Under the pieces are notes generated by a model. The model worked only from the letters and a program-made list of their open reading frames with translations, was not told the origin of the DNA and did no database searches. A program made the position numbers and the translations under genes. Positions 27,113 through 39,880 of a stretch of DNA of 64,000 nucleotides are shown in pieces (the first letter of the stretch is position 1; every line of letters starts with the position of its first letter). The DNA comes from Tomocerus qinae (taxonomy: Eukaryota; Arthropoda; Collembola; Entomobryomorpha; Tomoceridae), in contig CM034548.1 of NCBI GenBank assembly GCA_020055645.1, positions 39,424,296 to 39,488,295 on the forward strand, read 5' to 3'.

Positions 27113-28799
27113 ACAGAATAATGTAATGTGATTTTATTTTATCCCTCTTTCCACCGAACTGTATTGTACATTGTGTCTACAGCTATTGCACCACAATACA
27201 CAATGACTCTGGCTTGACTACCACAACGCTTATCCTTCCCATCCCTACCTTCAAATGTATTAAAATTTACGGGGTTGCAATTTGGTGTCATTTCATACAT
27301 TGATATTGACTATCGCGAGCCAAAAAAGTCTTTCATCAGGAATACATCATCAGAGATATATATGTAGGTACTCTATATTTATCTACCATAACGATTTCAA
27401 TAATCATTTGATGACTAGTATGATTTTCGACGCTAAAAGCTCATGAAAATCAATTCAATTTACAGTTGAGGTTTTTTGGGGAGGCTTCCGTGGTACACTA
27501 CACCGGATGATACGTGTAGCTGTGGTATACAATAGTCATAAGGGCCCATTCAGATTTTCTACGCCATTAGCCACTATTAACCATTCATGTGATATCTATG
27601 CACATGTCTGCATTATGTCCTTTGAATTACCTATGTAAATATTTTTATGACTTTTCAACTCATTATTCTAAATATTAATTCTTTTCTATTTCTACTGGCT
27701 GATTAACTCCACTTCTGGAGGAGTGAATATAGATACGTTGTCTGTTTCAGGTAAATGTAAATTGCTGATACTTATTCTGAATTAGTTGAATGAGTATTAG
27801 TAATAGTGATGAGTAAATTCATGCCAGGTTATGCAACAACATGCTGTAACAATAAGAGTAACAATATTATACATCTCCATTCACATTGAAAATTTATAAA
27901 TTTTTATATGCACTTTGCTTAAGTTCAATTTGTCTACATGACTACATTAAATGCATAATAATGATATAGATATAGTTTAATACAGTCGTGAATGTAATAT
28001 ATATTTCCAAGACAAGTATATTGAAACCGACGGTATTCATCGTTTAATACTTTGTGCTTTTTCACATGTTACCTTTGTGAGAAGTTGTCATGAAATAATG
28101 TGCATGAAGTTGCTATGCTCCACGCTTATACTGTAAGACTCCGTTGACTCGTAGAAATGTATTATATGGAAACGGTAGTGAACAGGTTATGAGCTTTATT
28201 GGTTAGGAAAAGGAAAGATTGGAAATGTAGCATGTGATAGAATAGAGCATCATATTTCATTGATATTCATACCGTTGATATTCTCCAAGTATGTCTCTTT
28301 TTCCATGGTATTCAATGAGGAATAATATAAATATTAAGTTCAATGGGTTCCCCAGTCATGCATATTTGATGACATCAGGTTCGGCAGTCGAAGGAAGAGA
28401 AGTGTGATGATATTTACATCGTATCAACTACGATTTTGTTATTGTTTTCTCCTTGAATTCTAGTCTGTAGGGATTGCCATGACATTTACATTCTCCGTCT
28501 TCTCTCTCTGCCTAAAGTAAGTCACTCGTAAAAGTGGTTCTGAATTTTGCATGAAATTAAATTGCCATATGCCAACATATTTATATACTACACCAAAATA
28601 GTGTTTTCTACGGTTCAGTTCTTTTTATTATGAACTAAAATTAGACATGTTACTAAATCTTGTTACTGCTGAATTTTTTATCTTTCAGCAGTTCCTATAA
28701 TATGAAAACGTTCATTAACAAATTATTTTATCTGTAATAATTTTGCCCTTTCCAAACATAAGTTAATATAATTTTCAGTCTTTGAATTTTTGAATTCTT

Positions 28800-29420
28800 T
28801 TGGAAGTGTGATGAAGGTTTGTAAGGAGGAAAAGGTGACTATGGGTTGAGGTCATAACGCTGTTGTGTGCATACATTATGCAAGTCAAGTCGGGTGTTAA
28901 GGTGTGCCACTGCCAAGTACACTAAAGGAGGTTAAAGAAGAAAATGTCTATGAGGCGTGAAGAATGGGTTGAGAATGTAAGAAAGGTGGGTATATTGAAG
29001 ATGAGTGTGGAGGGAGGTGGTAGGCCTAGAGAGTCCATCCGTATATGACACGTAGCTGTACGTTGCTTAGACCTGTACGTGGGGTTGGTGTAAACGGAAA
29101 GAGAGTAGTGGCTCGGTTTCTTATTTAGCATTCTCGAAGAGGAGCTCAGTAGTACACTTACATTACAAACGCAGTCAAAATATAATGGTACTTCCCATAA
29201 TGGCACTTTTGGTATTTCTGACGAGGCTTGAAATAAATCGATCCATTTAAATGCTCATCTTTCCTTCTGCTGTCTTTCTCCGGTGTATGTGTACTGATTG
29301 CCGATTATTCTTCTCTGCCATTGCAAAGAAAGAGGGAACCCGCCCGTCTTCTCCTCGTCGCTCCCTCCTTCTTCCTGTTCTTTGGGATTCCAGATCTGAT
29401 CTCATCGGGATCTTCTTGAT
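28800..29420. other. Strand-skewed pair: G-rich then C-rich
   Basis: The + strand is G-rich and C-poor from about 28800 to 29040. It becomes strongly C-rich and pyrimidine-rich from 29240 to 29420, with a GC-rich core near 29330-29400. The overlapping frames on both strands here are low-complexity and unconvincing as genes. Confidence 0.5.
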
Positions 29421-29734
29421 TTCTCTCACTGCCCTTCCCTACCAAGTAGCATTCAGAGAGGAGAGGACTACAAAAGCAACTCTGTGTGTGCTTAGTGTGA
29501 TGTGACTCGAAGAAAGAGAAAAATAGGGAACTAACCATGCGAGATTTGCCATTACAGCTACTGTATTACACACAAGTCAGTTTAGGATGCATGCCCTCAT
29601 AGAATAAAAGAAATGCAAGGAGAGAGAGAAACCAACTCAAATACAGACATGGATTCGAAGGCTCAATAAGGATGTGGATAGATAATCGTTCCGACGAACG
29701 TTATCGTTCCACGGCCATTTCTGAGTTCCTTTCC

Positions 29735-29752
29735 TTATTTATTTATTTATTT
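29735..29752. repeat. TTTA microsatellite
   Basis: A perfect 18-base tandem of TTTA units in non-coding DNA. Confidence 0.9.
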
Positions 29753-32700
29753 CGGCCCATATTCCTTTCTTTTCTCCATTGTGAGTGCTCGCTATCTTCT
29801 CGTGGTTTTGGATTCGGAAGATACGCTCACTCTTTTTTCTAGTTCACTATTATGTAGAGAGTGTATGGATGACCCGGATGAATTGGATACGTACTACTGC
29901 TAGCACAAACACTTACTTATTCTCTCCACATAGTACTCCAAAATAATATATATGTAGAAAGTACATACAACAGGCCATAGACACAAGTACATGCATGGAA
30001 TAGCTTAGCAATGAACGTTATTAGGCAGATGGAAATCATATTATTCTATAGTATATATACCTATACGCAGTAGTAAATAGTATTCTACTACTACTACTGT
30101 GTTTGTTCTTCTTCCGTCATCGAAATAAATATCTAATGTAGTTGCATGTACGACCTCTGACTTAAATAATGCTAATAAGCCAGGATACTACAAGTTAAGT
30201 AAGAGACAAGCATTTATGGCACAAATTCTTAGACTCTATTCAATATGGGCTGATAGAATTCGAGAGTAGCCCCTTAAACTCTAGAAAAGGGACATTTACT
30301 CCAGGAAACAATGTTGATTGATTGAGATGGCTTGACTTTATTAATAATTGTAATCGATATCTCTGCTGATGGTGCTCTGCATATATTTATTTGAGGTATG
30401 GAATTGGCAGCTCATTATGTATTTACCTGTCTATGAACTCTATCAAGAAGATTGTATGAACTGCGAAATTGGCAAAGCATTGAGTGCACAAGAATTAATC
30501 AGAGTGGTTAGCTATGGAAAGCATTAGCATATAAAAGTGAAGTGAAATATTAAGCCGATCTAGACATTTTCACTCAAGTATTTTATTCCCATGATCGCGT
30601 GACAAACCTGATTCTAATATTACTAATGTGATGTGTGTGTCTGCTCTTTTCACTTTGATACATTACATACAAGCCGACTTGTCCCGCGATGATAAATACT
30701 CCTTTCGGTCACACTGTTTTGTTCAGTCCTACCTACCCGGCTTATATGTCCTGTTAGCACTTTCTGACGGTTTCCATTACTTTGCATTATACAGCATCGG
30801 CAGAATTATTTCACCGTTCAATTCCAGGGAAATGAGTCTGGAAAAATTAGTCATGATCATACTCTTACCAACAATTGGCTCAATAGAAATGGCAAAACGG
30901 TCCTTATAATTTATTTCTATGCTTATTTATAGAACTACTTACATTGTTAGGATATGCAATTATGAAGTCTCTGAATAAATTGCAAGTTGGCCAAACTACG
31001 TAGATGTCAAAAATAAATTCCATCTATCTACATACTTTGTAGAGTATATTTTTGTTGGCAAATTCGGGAAAATTGACTTTCCTTAAAGACAAGTTTTTTG
31101 TACGTCTTTTCAATTTTTAATATCAAAGCAGATTTTTTTGATTTTTCTAAGGTGGTAGTGAGTCAAAGGTTGCATGTTCTTAGTAGTCATGCATTGTATT
31201 TACTTATTTACTTTTACTTATGTCGTTTTCCGAGTAACTCAGTATAGAATATCTTATAATGGCCACATAAATCGTACATTATAATATGCAGCTGCATGCA
31301 TATGAGTATTTGACTCAATAATTTAGTGTACACATGTAGATGTAGACCATAGACTTGTGCCTATGCTTTGTTCAACCGATAAATTATTCATGCTGTAAAG
31401 TAGCAAGTTGAAAAGGCAAAGCTTCTTTTGTGCTCTGGGTTCCCTGCATGCATAAAACTGCAGGACATCAACACCTCAGTATGCATACAGGACAATAAAT
31501 AGAAAATCTGCCGGGCCAAGACTCACCTTCCCGAGTGTTTTATTCTTTTATGTACATAGGGACACATGTATTGAAATGTAAATGTTCGATTTTTGAATTA
31601 TTTATTCGTCTCTCAAGCTACTTAGTCGGAGAAAGTCAAAAGGGGATTAAAAATGTCTATAAACTTCTTCCTACTGCAATTTCTCTATTTTTATTCAGCG
31701 ACGAATGGAAAATCCTGATAACGTTTACTCACAATTTCATTTCTTTCCATTACTTATCAACCCAGATTATTGCGGCTTTTTTTGCCAAAGTTATAATGCC
31801 GTTCTATATCTATGATAAGAATAAATGCCATGTATTCATAGCAAATGTCTACAAAAAACAATGCTTGTTGTATGTCCACATATTTAAATGGCGCATAACT
31901 GTACTATTTACAAATAGAAATATTTATGTGGCTATTAACTTTCTTGTGGAATAAAGTAACTTAATGCAGTAAAATATCTCAATTTGAGTCAATCATTTTA
32001 ATGAAACGCGATGCTTAGCAAACATTTAATATATGGACTCATGCCGATGTATTTTTTGTGTACATCTTTGACTACAGATATAGAGATGGTAGCTAGTAAT
32101 TCAAAAAATGTATGTTAAGTTTGTAGACATTGGCATTTAAATTTGCATTCATGCACTAAATGATATTAATGCGGACTGAATGAAGGAAGTGCTTCTGAGA
32201 CAGTATTAAATTTTCCTTTTGAGGAATAGTGTGTTGTTTGACAAAGTAATCTTCTTTGATGAACTGAAATAGAATGGTCGATAGCTATTGAAGGACGAAG
32301 GATAAGGACAAAGCTTTTGTAAGTAGGAAATTTAATCTCTTCTTGTAGGATTGATTCATAGGCATAGGTAGCCGCCGAAAATGAGGTTTAAGTGTCTATG
32401 CATAACTTTAGTAATTATGAGTGCAAATGAAAGCGTTGGTAGGTACTTGTACTTACTTAGTTGGTTATGAGAGGATAATGTGAGTGAGAATGACAGGACA
32501 CAAAGGATGGACATGAAAGGATATATTAGAGTGGATTTAATATGTACATTAGTAAATGTTTATAAGGTAAGGAATATAACTAATGATATTATTCATTGGT
32601 TGAAAGAAGAGTAGTGGGCAAGTCATATTTTATTAGTTATTCCACGTATAAATGCAACACTACATTTGACATAATAAATATGCATGATAGTTATGTGTGC

Positions 32701-35700
32701 ATAAAAAATAGATAGGAAAACAACACACAAAGAAAGACAGAGAGAGCAGGTACCCTGGTGAAGCATAATGGTGCATTATTCTGCTTTTGTGTGTTGAATA
32801 AGTATGGGGAGAGAGGCTGGGCACAATTCGAAGAGAATGTATTTGTATGAAAGCATCTCTCCATCTCTATATCATTTCATTACAAAGAAAAACAGAATGT
32901 CGGTGGCGGCGAGGAAGCAAAGTAATGGGAATCAAGAGTCATCCTTTGAATAACTTAAGCTGGCTACTACTACATACATACAAGGTAGTTTGTTTGAGTT
33001 GAATCCTTGTCTAGTGCAGACCAGAAGAAGTAGCAGAATCCTTCCACAGATAGGTACTTTACTTATCCTCTTCTTGTCTGCAGTCGACTTGCTACGGGGT
33101 GGTGGTGAAGGTATTAAAGTCTGTAGTGCGGAGTTAACTCTTTAAGACTCTGCCTCAATTTCAATTCAGCTCTGCCAACATCATCTTAAACCCAAAGAAA
33201 TTCTCTGCATTCTACACAAAACACAGTCGCAGTTATTATATGCAGCAAACTTGCTGGAAAACAAAACGTCCTCCGAGACTTTTCTTATCGTTGTTAAGCG
33301 GGGAAAGTTATACAATATTCTGTTGTTACATGTGTACTTTATCTACCTACCTGTCGAGGTAGTCCAATTTGTATGGAGTAATGCATTGAAAATTTTAAAT
33401 GGAATGATTCCTTAGGGTATGAAAACTAGAGCACTCGGTAAGAACCATCTTCTTGTCGTGCACTTTTCTGTGATAGCTTTTTTCCCTTTGCATACGTAAC
33501 ACTTTTTTTTCCTATTTTTGGATAGATTATTTTTTCACTTGCTACTATACCTACAATCCTTTTTACTGATTTTTTATGTTCTTATTAGGTAATAAACGAA
33601 AAGTGAATTGAAAAACTTCATTTAGAACATTTAGCTGGGAGATTAGATTTAATTGAAATTAGGAGCTAAATGAATATATAATTCGAAGAGGCGTATATAT
33701 AGCTGGTAATTAGATTCACAAAAGATATTTTAATTTGTAAGCAATGTTGTTTTAGCAGCAAGCGCTGTGAGTTAAACTCTATTTGTTTTCTTAGGATTTT
33801 GTGCAATGGCACTTTACGTACATAAGTTTGTGTTAGTGTACATGGCAGTATTAGTGAGCTGTAGGTTTTAATAGTTGCTCTTGAGATAGTGAAGCGAAGT
33901 CAGCCGTAAATCAGTCTCTCGGGTGTATTTACGGATAAATATGTGATCTTAGAGAGAGGATCGTTGATGTAGGTCGTTCGTTCTGTCACGTTGATTTGAA
34001 TAGATGGTTATTTTCTTAAGGTCGACTCGCAATTGTTCGAATGAAGAGAAATTAGCCAGTAATGTACCTCAAAGGCATTTCCTTCTCGTTGAATAGAAAA
34101 TATCTGGCGAGGAGTGAGACAGACAGACAAAGGAGAAGCTAACTGAATACATGCATTCAACTCTGAATGAAATGTAAAAGCGGTTGATGGGCATTTGTAC
34201 ATTAAGATAAGTTCTATAGGGTTGTGCAATAATAAGATAAAAAGATACGGCCAGAAGAATCCTTTTATCCTTCTTAGTAGCTACTCTCTTCTGTTTATGA
34301 TTCCTGTTCATAACTTACTACTATGAAATGTGAAACCATTGACTTGAATCCAATCTTCCAAGATAATATTTATAGCTATTATAACGACTTCTAGGACAAA
34401 ACCATATTAAACGATGACATAATAGTACTTGATGGTAATGTACTCTATACTCTCATCATAAAAACATTTTCTAAGCTTCGACAGTTACTTATTACTAAAT
34501 ATTACTCATCCGCGTGTTTTGTCACGTTTATGATATTTGATGTAGGCACTAAATGTCAAGGCGAAAGTATTAATGATGAATAGTTTAAATCCGTTTTCGA
34601 GATGAAAAATAATGTTTAGGAATAAATGGGTTATTTCATTTTGTCATCCTCGTATGTGTGATAATTTGAAGTGATGTACATTTTATAAGGGAAGATAGAG
34701 GAAATAATATGATTGAATAGTGTGTTTAGATAAAGAGTCTCTTTAGTTGTAGATGAGAGATGAGAAGCACGGTGGTCTTTTACGATTTCTGTGTAGCCTT
34801 TCTCAGATGGTGGTACTTCTTCTTGACTTGTCTTGGTTTAGCTTGGCAAGTATTCCTGGTGTGTTACTTGACTTCACTTCAGTCAGACTTTTAGAATACT
34901 GAGCAGTGTGCTTAGGCAGAGGAGCTAGGTACGTATTACTTATAGACGTATGTATGAAGGAAGTCAAACGGAAACTTAAAGCCAACTTACTTATCGTTAG
35001 CTGAGTTGGGTTGGTGTGTGCTGACAGAGTTAACTTGAGTTCTACTCCGAATACTTACTTCACTTCCACTGAAATTAAGCTTCAAGTCACGCTGTTTTGG
35101 TTTCATCAAATTCCTTTTTCCTTTTTGACTTTCGCCTCCAACGTGACAGACATTTTATGACATCGGAAATGCTGGCAAAAACTTTCTTTTTATACTTTCT
35201 GCTATACACAGATAGACTTACTCACCTACATACTCCACAAACTCCACATCACACACCCTATCACCATATCACTCTCTATTACCGACCAAAGAGTGCTAAC
35301 TGTAGCATGCATGTGTGCTAACAATGAACAAATCTCAACCACCACCGACTTGCACACAAGAGCAAATAAGAATGACTTGCCTAATAGACTTCCACACACA
35401 AGAAACTCACACTGACACAACTATAACCATTTCATAAGTACATAATATTAAAATACCTACCCACATTCTCCGATAATGTAACTATACTCTATACACCTGC
35501 TAATTATTATTAACCATTTAAATACCGTCGGAATGTTCTTATTACTTTTCTACTACGAAATTGGAAAATGAAAATATTTCTAGAAATCCATTAAAACAGC
35601 ACTAAATAGTAATGAAATAATTAGAATAATAATGGTTACCCATTAGTGGTTTGTCAATTTGTGGAAGCACTTGTTTTGCATTTGGGATGAGTGTTGGTGT

Positions 35701-37619
35701 CGTCTGTTGAAATAACTTTAAATTGTGATGATAATACAAAGTGAGAGTGGAGGTTTAAGGAGGAGAGTGTGCGTGAGATGAGAACAGAATGCACTGCTGG
35801 ATGTCAATTTGACTGTTTTATTTGTTGACTTGGCATTGGCACGGCACAAGAGATATGTTTTCTTCTCGATTCGCCTCCAATCCACTGACATGTTGGGATG
35901 ACAATTATTTATGGACGCCAAGACTACATGCCAGGAGAAATGTGTGGAGCTCGAAGAATGTGAAACATGTGTTGCTTACTTATTGTTGGTCCCCATCCCA
36001 TGCCCTGCTTCTGCATAACTTAAGTGTCTTTTTTGTCGCTCTGCCTCACTCATCGTCAGTTACTCTCTTTCTATTGACAAACCCCTACTCCCAATACTCC
36101 GATCCACTTTCTTCTTATGTGCTAAACATGTGCGCCTTGACTTACGACTTTTAGACCCTTAATGTACTGACCCGTTATTTCACTTGTTAAAAATCACTGT
36201 CTCTTGGGACTGTTGGCATAATAATTAGGCTTTATAATGGCCAATAACTAGCTTAACAGGATACTCACACTTACCAATATGTACTTTTCTGCTCATACGC
36301 TATTGCTTCCACATGACTAAGGCAGGTCTTTAGCACTAAACAATAAATAGACACATAATTATGTTTTCAGTTTTGTACAGATTCATTGTATGGCTAAAAG
36401 GAAATCCTAAGTCATAGTGATAATGTAAACAGTATGCTTCTGCTGTAACATTCTGCTCCTATACTTCATACACAAGTCATAATTACTAAATGCATTACTT
36501 CCAAGAAGGGGAATTTTTTTAAACTGCGAAACAACGTTAAATTTTCATTCATATTACAAACGTAAAGATACTAAGAATGTTCGAGAATAGGATTCTACAA
36601 TAATAAAACCGTAATCATTGTAAAAATAATGTCATAAAGGAAAAGTTGGTTAGTAATATTGACATCACGTATGATGATATAGTGGGTAAGATATTACATA
36701 TATATTACTTGACTTCTCTCTTGTATACTATTGTATACAAGCCAATATTAGAGTTTCGTTAGCACTCTGTTAGGGTCGTGACATTCCAAGTTGCGTACTA
36801 CGGAAGTGCATCGGCAGGGATTAAGTGGCGGAAATTTGTCATCTTTCATGTCGTTGAGGTTGATGGGGAGGCTGATGATGATGAAGTAATGTGCGGCTTT
36901 GGAAGAGGATGTTTTTGTCAATAAGGCATTTGTACTTTTGCTCTCACGGAGACCAACCTTCTTGTGTTTAGTTCACTCGGTGATACAGCCAAGTATTATT
37001 ATGTGGGTGTCCTAGCGTATCATGTTACAGCACTTAAGGAATTCTTTAGTAATGCAGCGCAACGCAGAAAATACCGCAGTCGAATATCCTCTTTGCAACA
37101 AAATAAGCACAATGCTAAAACCAACTGAGACATCTGTATGTGTTTAGTGATAATGTGGATTTGTATCCGTAGGTATAGTTCATTGTTTGTATCATGTATT
37201 ACCACTCAACGCTGTTTAGTTTGCTTCTAATAGCAGTCTATTACAATCATCATGAGATTTACAAAACACTTTGTGGGAAGTAGGTAAACATTTACGTACT
37301 TGTACATTTCTCAGAATTTTTTATAATTTTGTGTAGCAAGCATATGTTGAATCCACAAGGAGAAAACTGATCACAAGAAGTGCATAGGTATATAAATTTT
37401 TTGACAAAAATATTGGCACATTTAACCACAAAGGAAATCTTTTTCTTTTATCCGTTACAAGTACAGGGCACAATAAGGAAAAGGCAGATTGAATTTATAA
37501 TTTTTTGGTATTGTTATGTAGATGAGGTAAAAATAGGGAGAAGCTGTTTTGCTTCATTTGAGCATTTTTTGGTAACCAAGCAATGGTTGAATACGTATTG
37601 CATTTGCATATGATTCAAC

Positions 37620-39880
37620 CATATTCAAAATGGGAGTAGGAGAGTAGGTTAGATAATAGTGTTGTATTTATTGAATCGCATGGAGTAGAATGACAAGATG
37701 CATTCTATTAAGCGGTCACATTAACATTCTTGGTATATATTGACTAAATGATGAGTAGGGATAGTAGTAGTAACCACAAATCATGTTATATGTAAGTATG
37801 TTCATTATTATTGGGATATGGTGAGAGGGATGTTATAGAATGAGTGCGTATAATATGTATTCATTATATGGACAATATGGTGGAGAGTAGTGCCGGAGAT
37901 TGCGAGGCATTGAATTTCATTGTGTTCAGAATAGTGAAAAAGAGTGAGTGAGTAAAGATGGTTGTTGGATAGGAAAAAGAATGGGAGATGGTTTGCTTGG
38001 TTGGTTTGGGTTTCGTTTTGTTCGGTTCGGTGGAGTAATGTTTGAGGGGAAATGATTTGGAGAAGGAGGGAAAAAGACCAAAAAAAGACTTGAGACGAGA
38101 GTGAGTTTGAGTGAGTGCATAGTGAGTGTGTGCATGGAGTGGAGGAAAATAGTAAGTATAGCTAAGTAACTAAGTCACTCTTCTTCCTCCCAAATACGAT
38201 ACGAATAGTAAAGATCCTGGAACAAGATGTGAATTCCTTTCTTTGCAATCTCCTCGCATTTTCCTCCTCTCTTGTGGGAGAGTACAATGGGAGCTGGAGA
38301 AAACCTAGTACACCATTTCCTTTGAATTATATCATCCTTACACAACTTACAACGAGTGCTCAACTCATCGGACTATTTCTTGGCTTCTCCTCTGCAATGG
38401 TGGAGTAGTATTTACTGTTAAATGATACTCCTACTTACACTACGTCAAAAATAAACGCGGCGAGTCCGACTGTCTTGTACATTATGTATATGTACACCAA
38501 GGATATCACCATACCTACCTACTTATCGTATTGTATTACTTTTCCTTGTCTACATCCGGAGATTTTACTTCATTTTTCTCTTCTGTAGCCAGCCTCCATT
38601 TACTTTGTATACCATAATATTATTCGCAAATGCTACTTACATACATTGCAGTATATAATATTATATAAACAGTAAGTATAGTATCTATATACTTATAATT
38701 GTAGAAGAGTAGTAGTAGTAGTAGTAGTAGTGAGTTGAGTACATTAGTGTGACTGGAGAGAGATATTCTGCTGGATATGCATATTATGCAGTCCTTGTCG
38801 ATGTTATATAATTTATATTGCGTAAAGTACATGCCGTTACATTGTGTGCGGTATGTGTGTGTAAAAGGGAAGTTTGTGTTGTATTTTTTTGGTATGGTTG
38901 GTTGTGGCAGAGATAATGTTGTGAGAATAGTCTGGGACAAGTATTATATGGAGCGTTGAGGAGACGGAGTGTGTGATGTTGGGAGTGTGGAAGAGAAAGC
39001 CTGTTCGGAGTGAGGTAGAGGGAGGAGAGATTTGAGGAGAAAAAAGGTTCCTTTATATTCTGGACGTATATTTTTCTGGTACTCTGGTTCCTTTTTACTC
39101 GGCGCTTTCTCCTGCTTTCCTTTGGTTTACGTAGCCGAGCTTTGCTTTGCTTCGGCTCAGCATTTACTTTCTTTCTTTTCTTCTTTTTAAGTTAAAGCCT
39201 CTCTCGTTGAGTTCAGTTGAGTCTTCACCCTATCCTGCTAATCAATATTGAGCGCAAAAGGGGCCAAAAAAGTCAATAGTGCTATTCGCGATTTCCTAAC
39301 CCCACAAGAAATTCTCTTTTGAATGGATAAAGAGCAGCGTGCAAAAAAGTTTGTCTTTCCATAATAGCAAAGTTACACAGAGTCAAAAGTGAAAGTACTT
39401 TACGTTTAGAGAGAGAGAGATTTCATTTCGAGTCAGGCATTTTTACATTCAGAGTTTGTGCAACTAAGTCAAGTCTGTCTAAACCCATCCACCCAACCAA
39501 AGTCTTTTTCACTAAACTCCAAGTTAAATCTACTCTTAAAGTTAAGAAGCTATAAGTTAAGCGAAGGCGATACGCTTTCACTCACTCCAGTTGACTCGAC
39601 TTGACTGACCGATCTATGTATGTATAAGTGAGTGAGAAAGAAGCACAACTTATCCAACTTCCTCCTAAACCTACATTTTATTACCCGCTATTATCCTCTC
39701 TATATATTATGTCACATACTATATACTGTATCTCTCTGCCCTCATTCTGCACATCTATTTACATACATTTATTCCACAGATGCTAATAATGTCTCCCTAC
39801 ACTCTCACAACTAAGGCTCGTTTATCTATCTGTCTAAAACCCTTAGTACTTTCATTCTATTTAAATTAGTCACCCTTATA
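37620..39880. other. Two successive G-rich/C-rich skew pairs
   Basis: The + strand is nearly C-free over parts of 37620-38160; the 60 bases from 37921 contain a single C by direct count. It turns C-rich at about 38160-38640, G-rich again at 38660-39010, and C-rich at 39480-39880. The second switch (39010-39260) holds a near-palindrome around 39133-39157, in which GCCGAGC and GCTTCGGC flank repeats of TTTGC. No gene is supported. Confidence 0.6.
38708..38731. repeat. AGT trinucleotide microsatellite
   Basis: Eight perfect AGT units in non-coding DNA. Shorter versions of the same unit occur near 11840 and 12255. Confidence 0.95.

Noticed and set aside
31535-31954. 139-codon open frame on the + strand
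   Set aside because: Composition is Phe/Ile/Tyr/Lys-rich as expected from AT-rich DNA; no recognised motif, no splice context and no coding-like GC rise.
37467-37526. 60-bp segment with an acceptor and a GTAAAA donor, phase 0 to 0, compatible with 43474
   Set aside because: The donor is weak and the peptide is aromatic and Ile-rich like background; phase agreement alone is a one-in-three chance.
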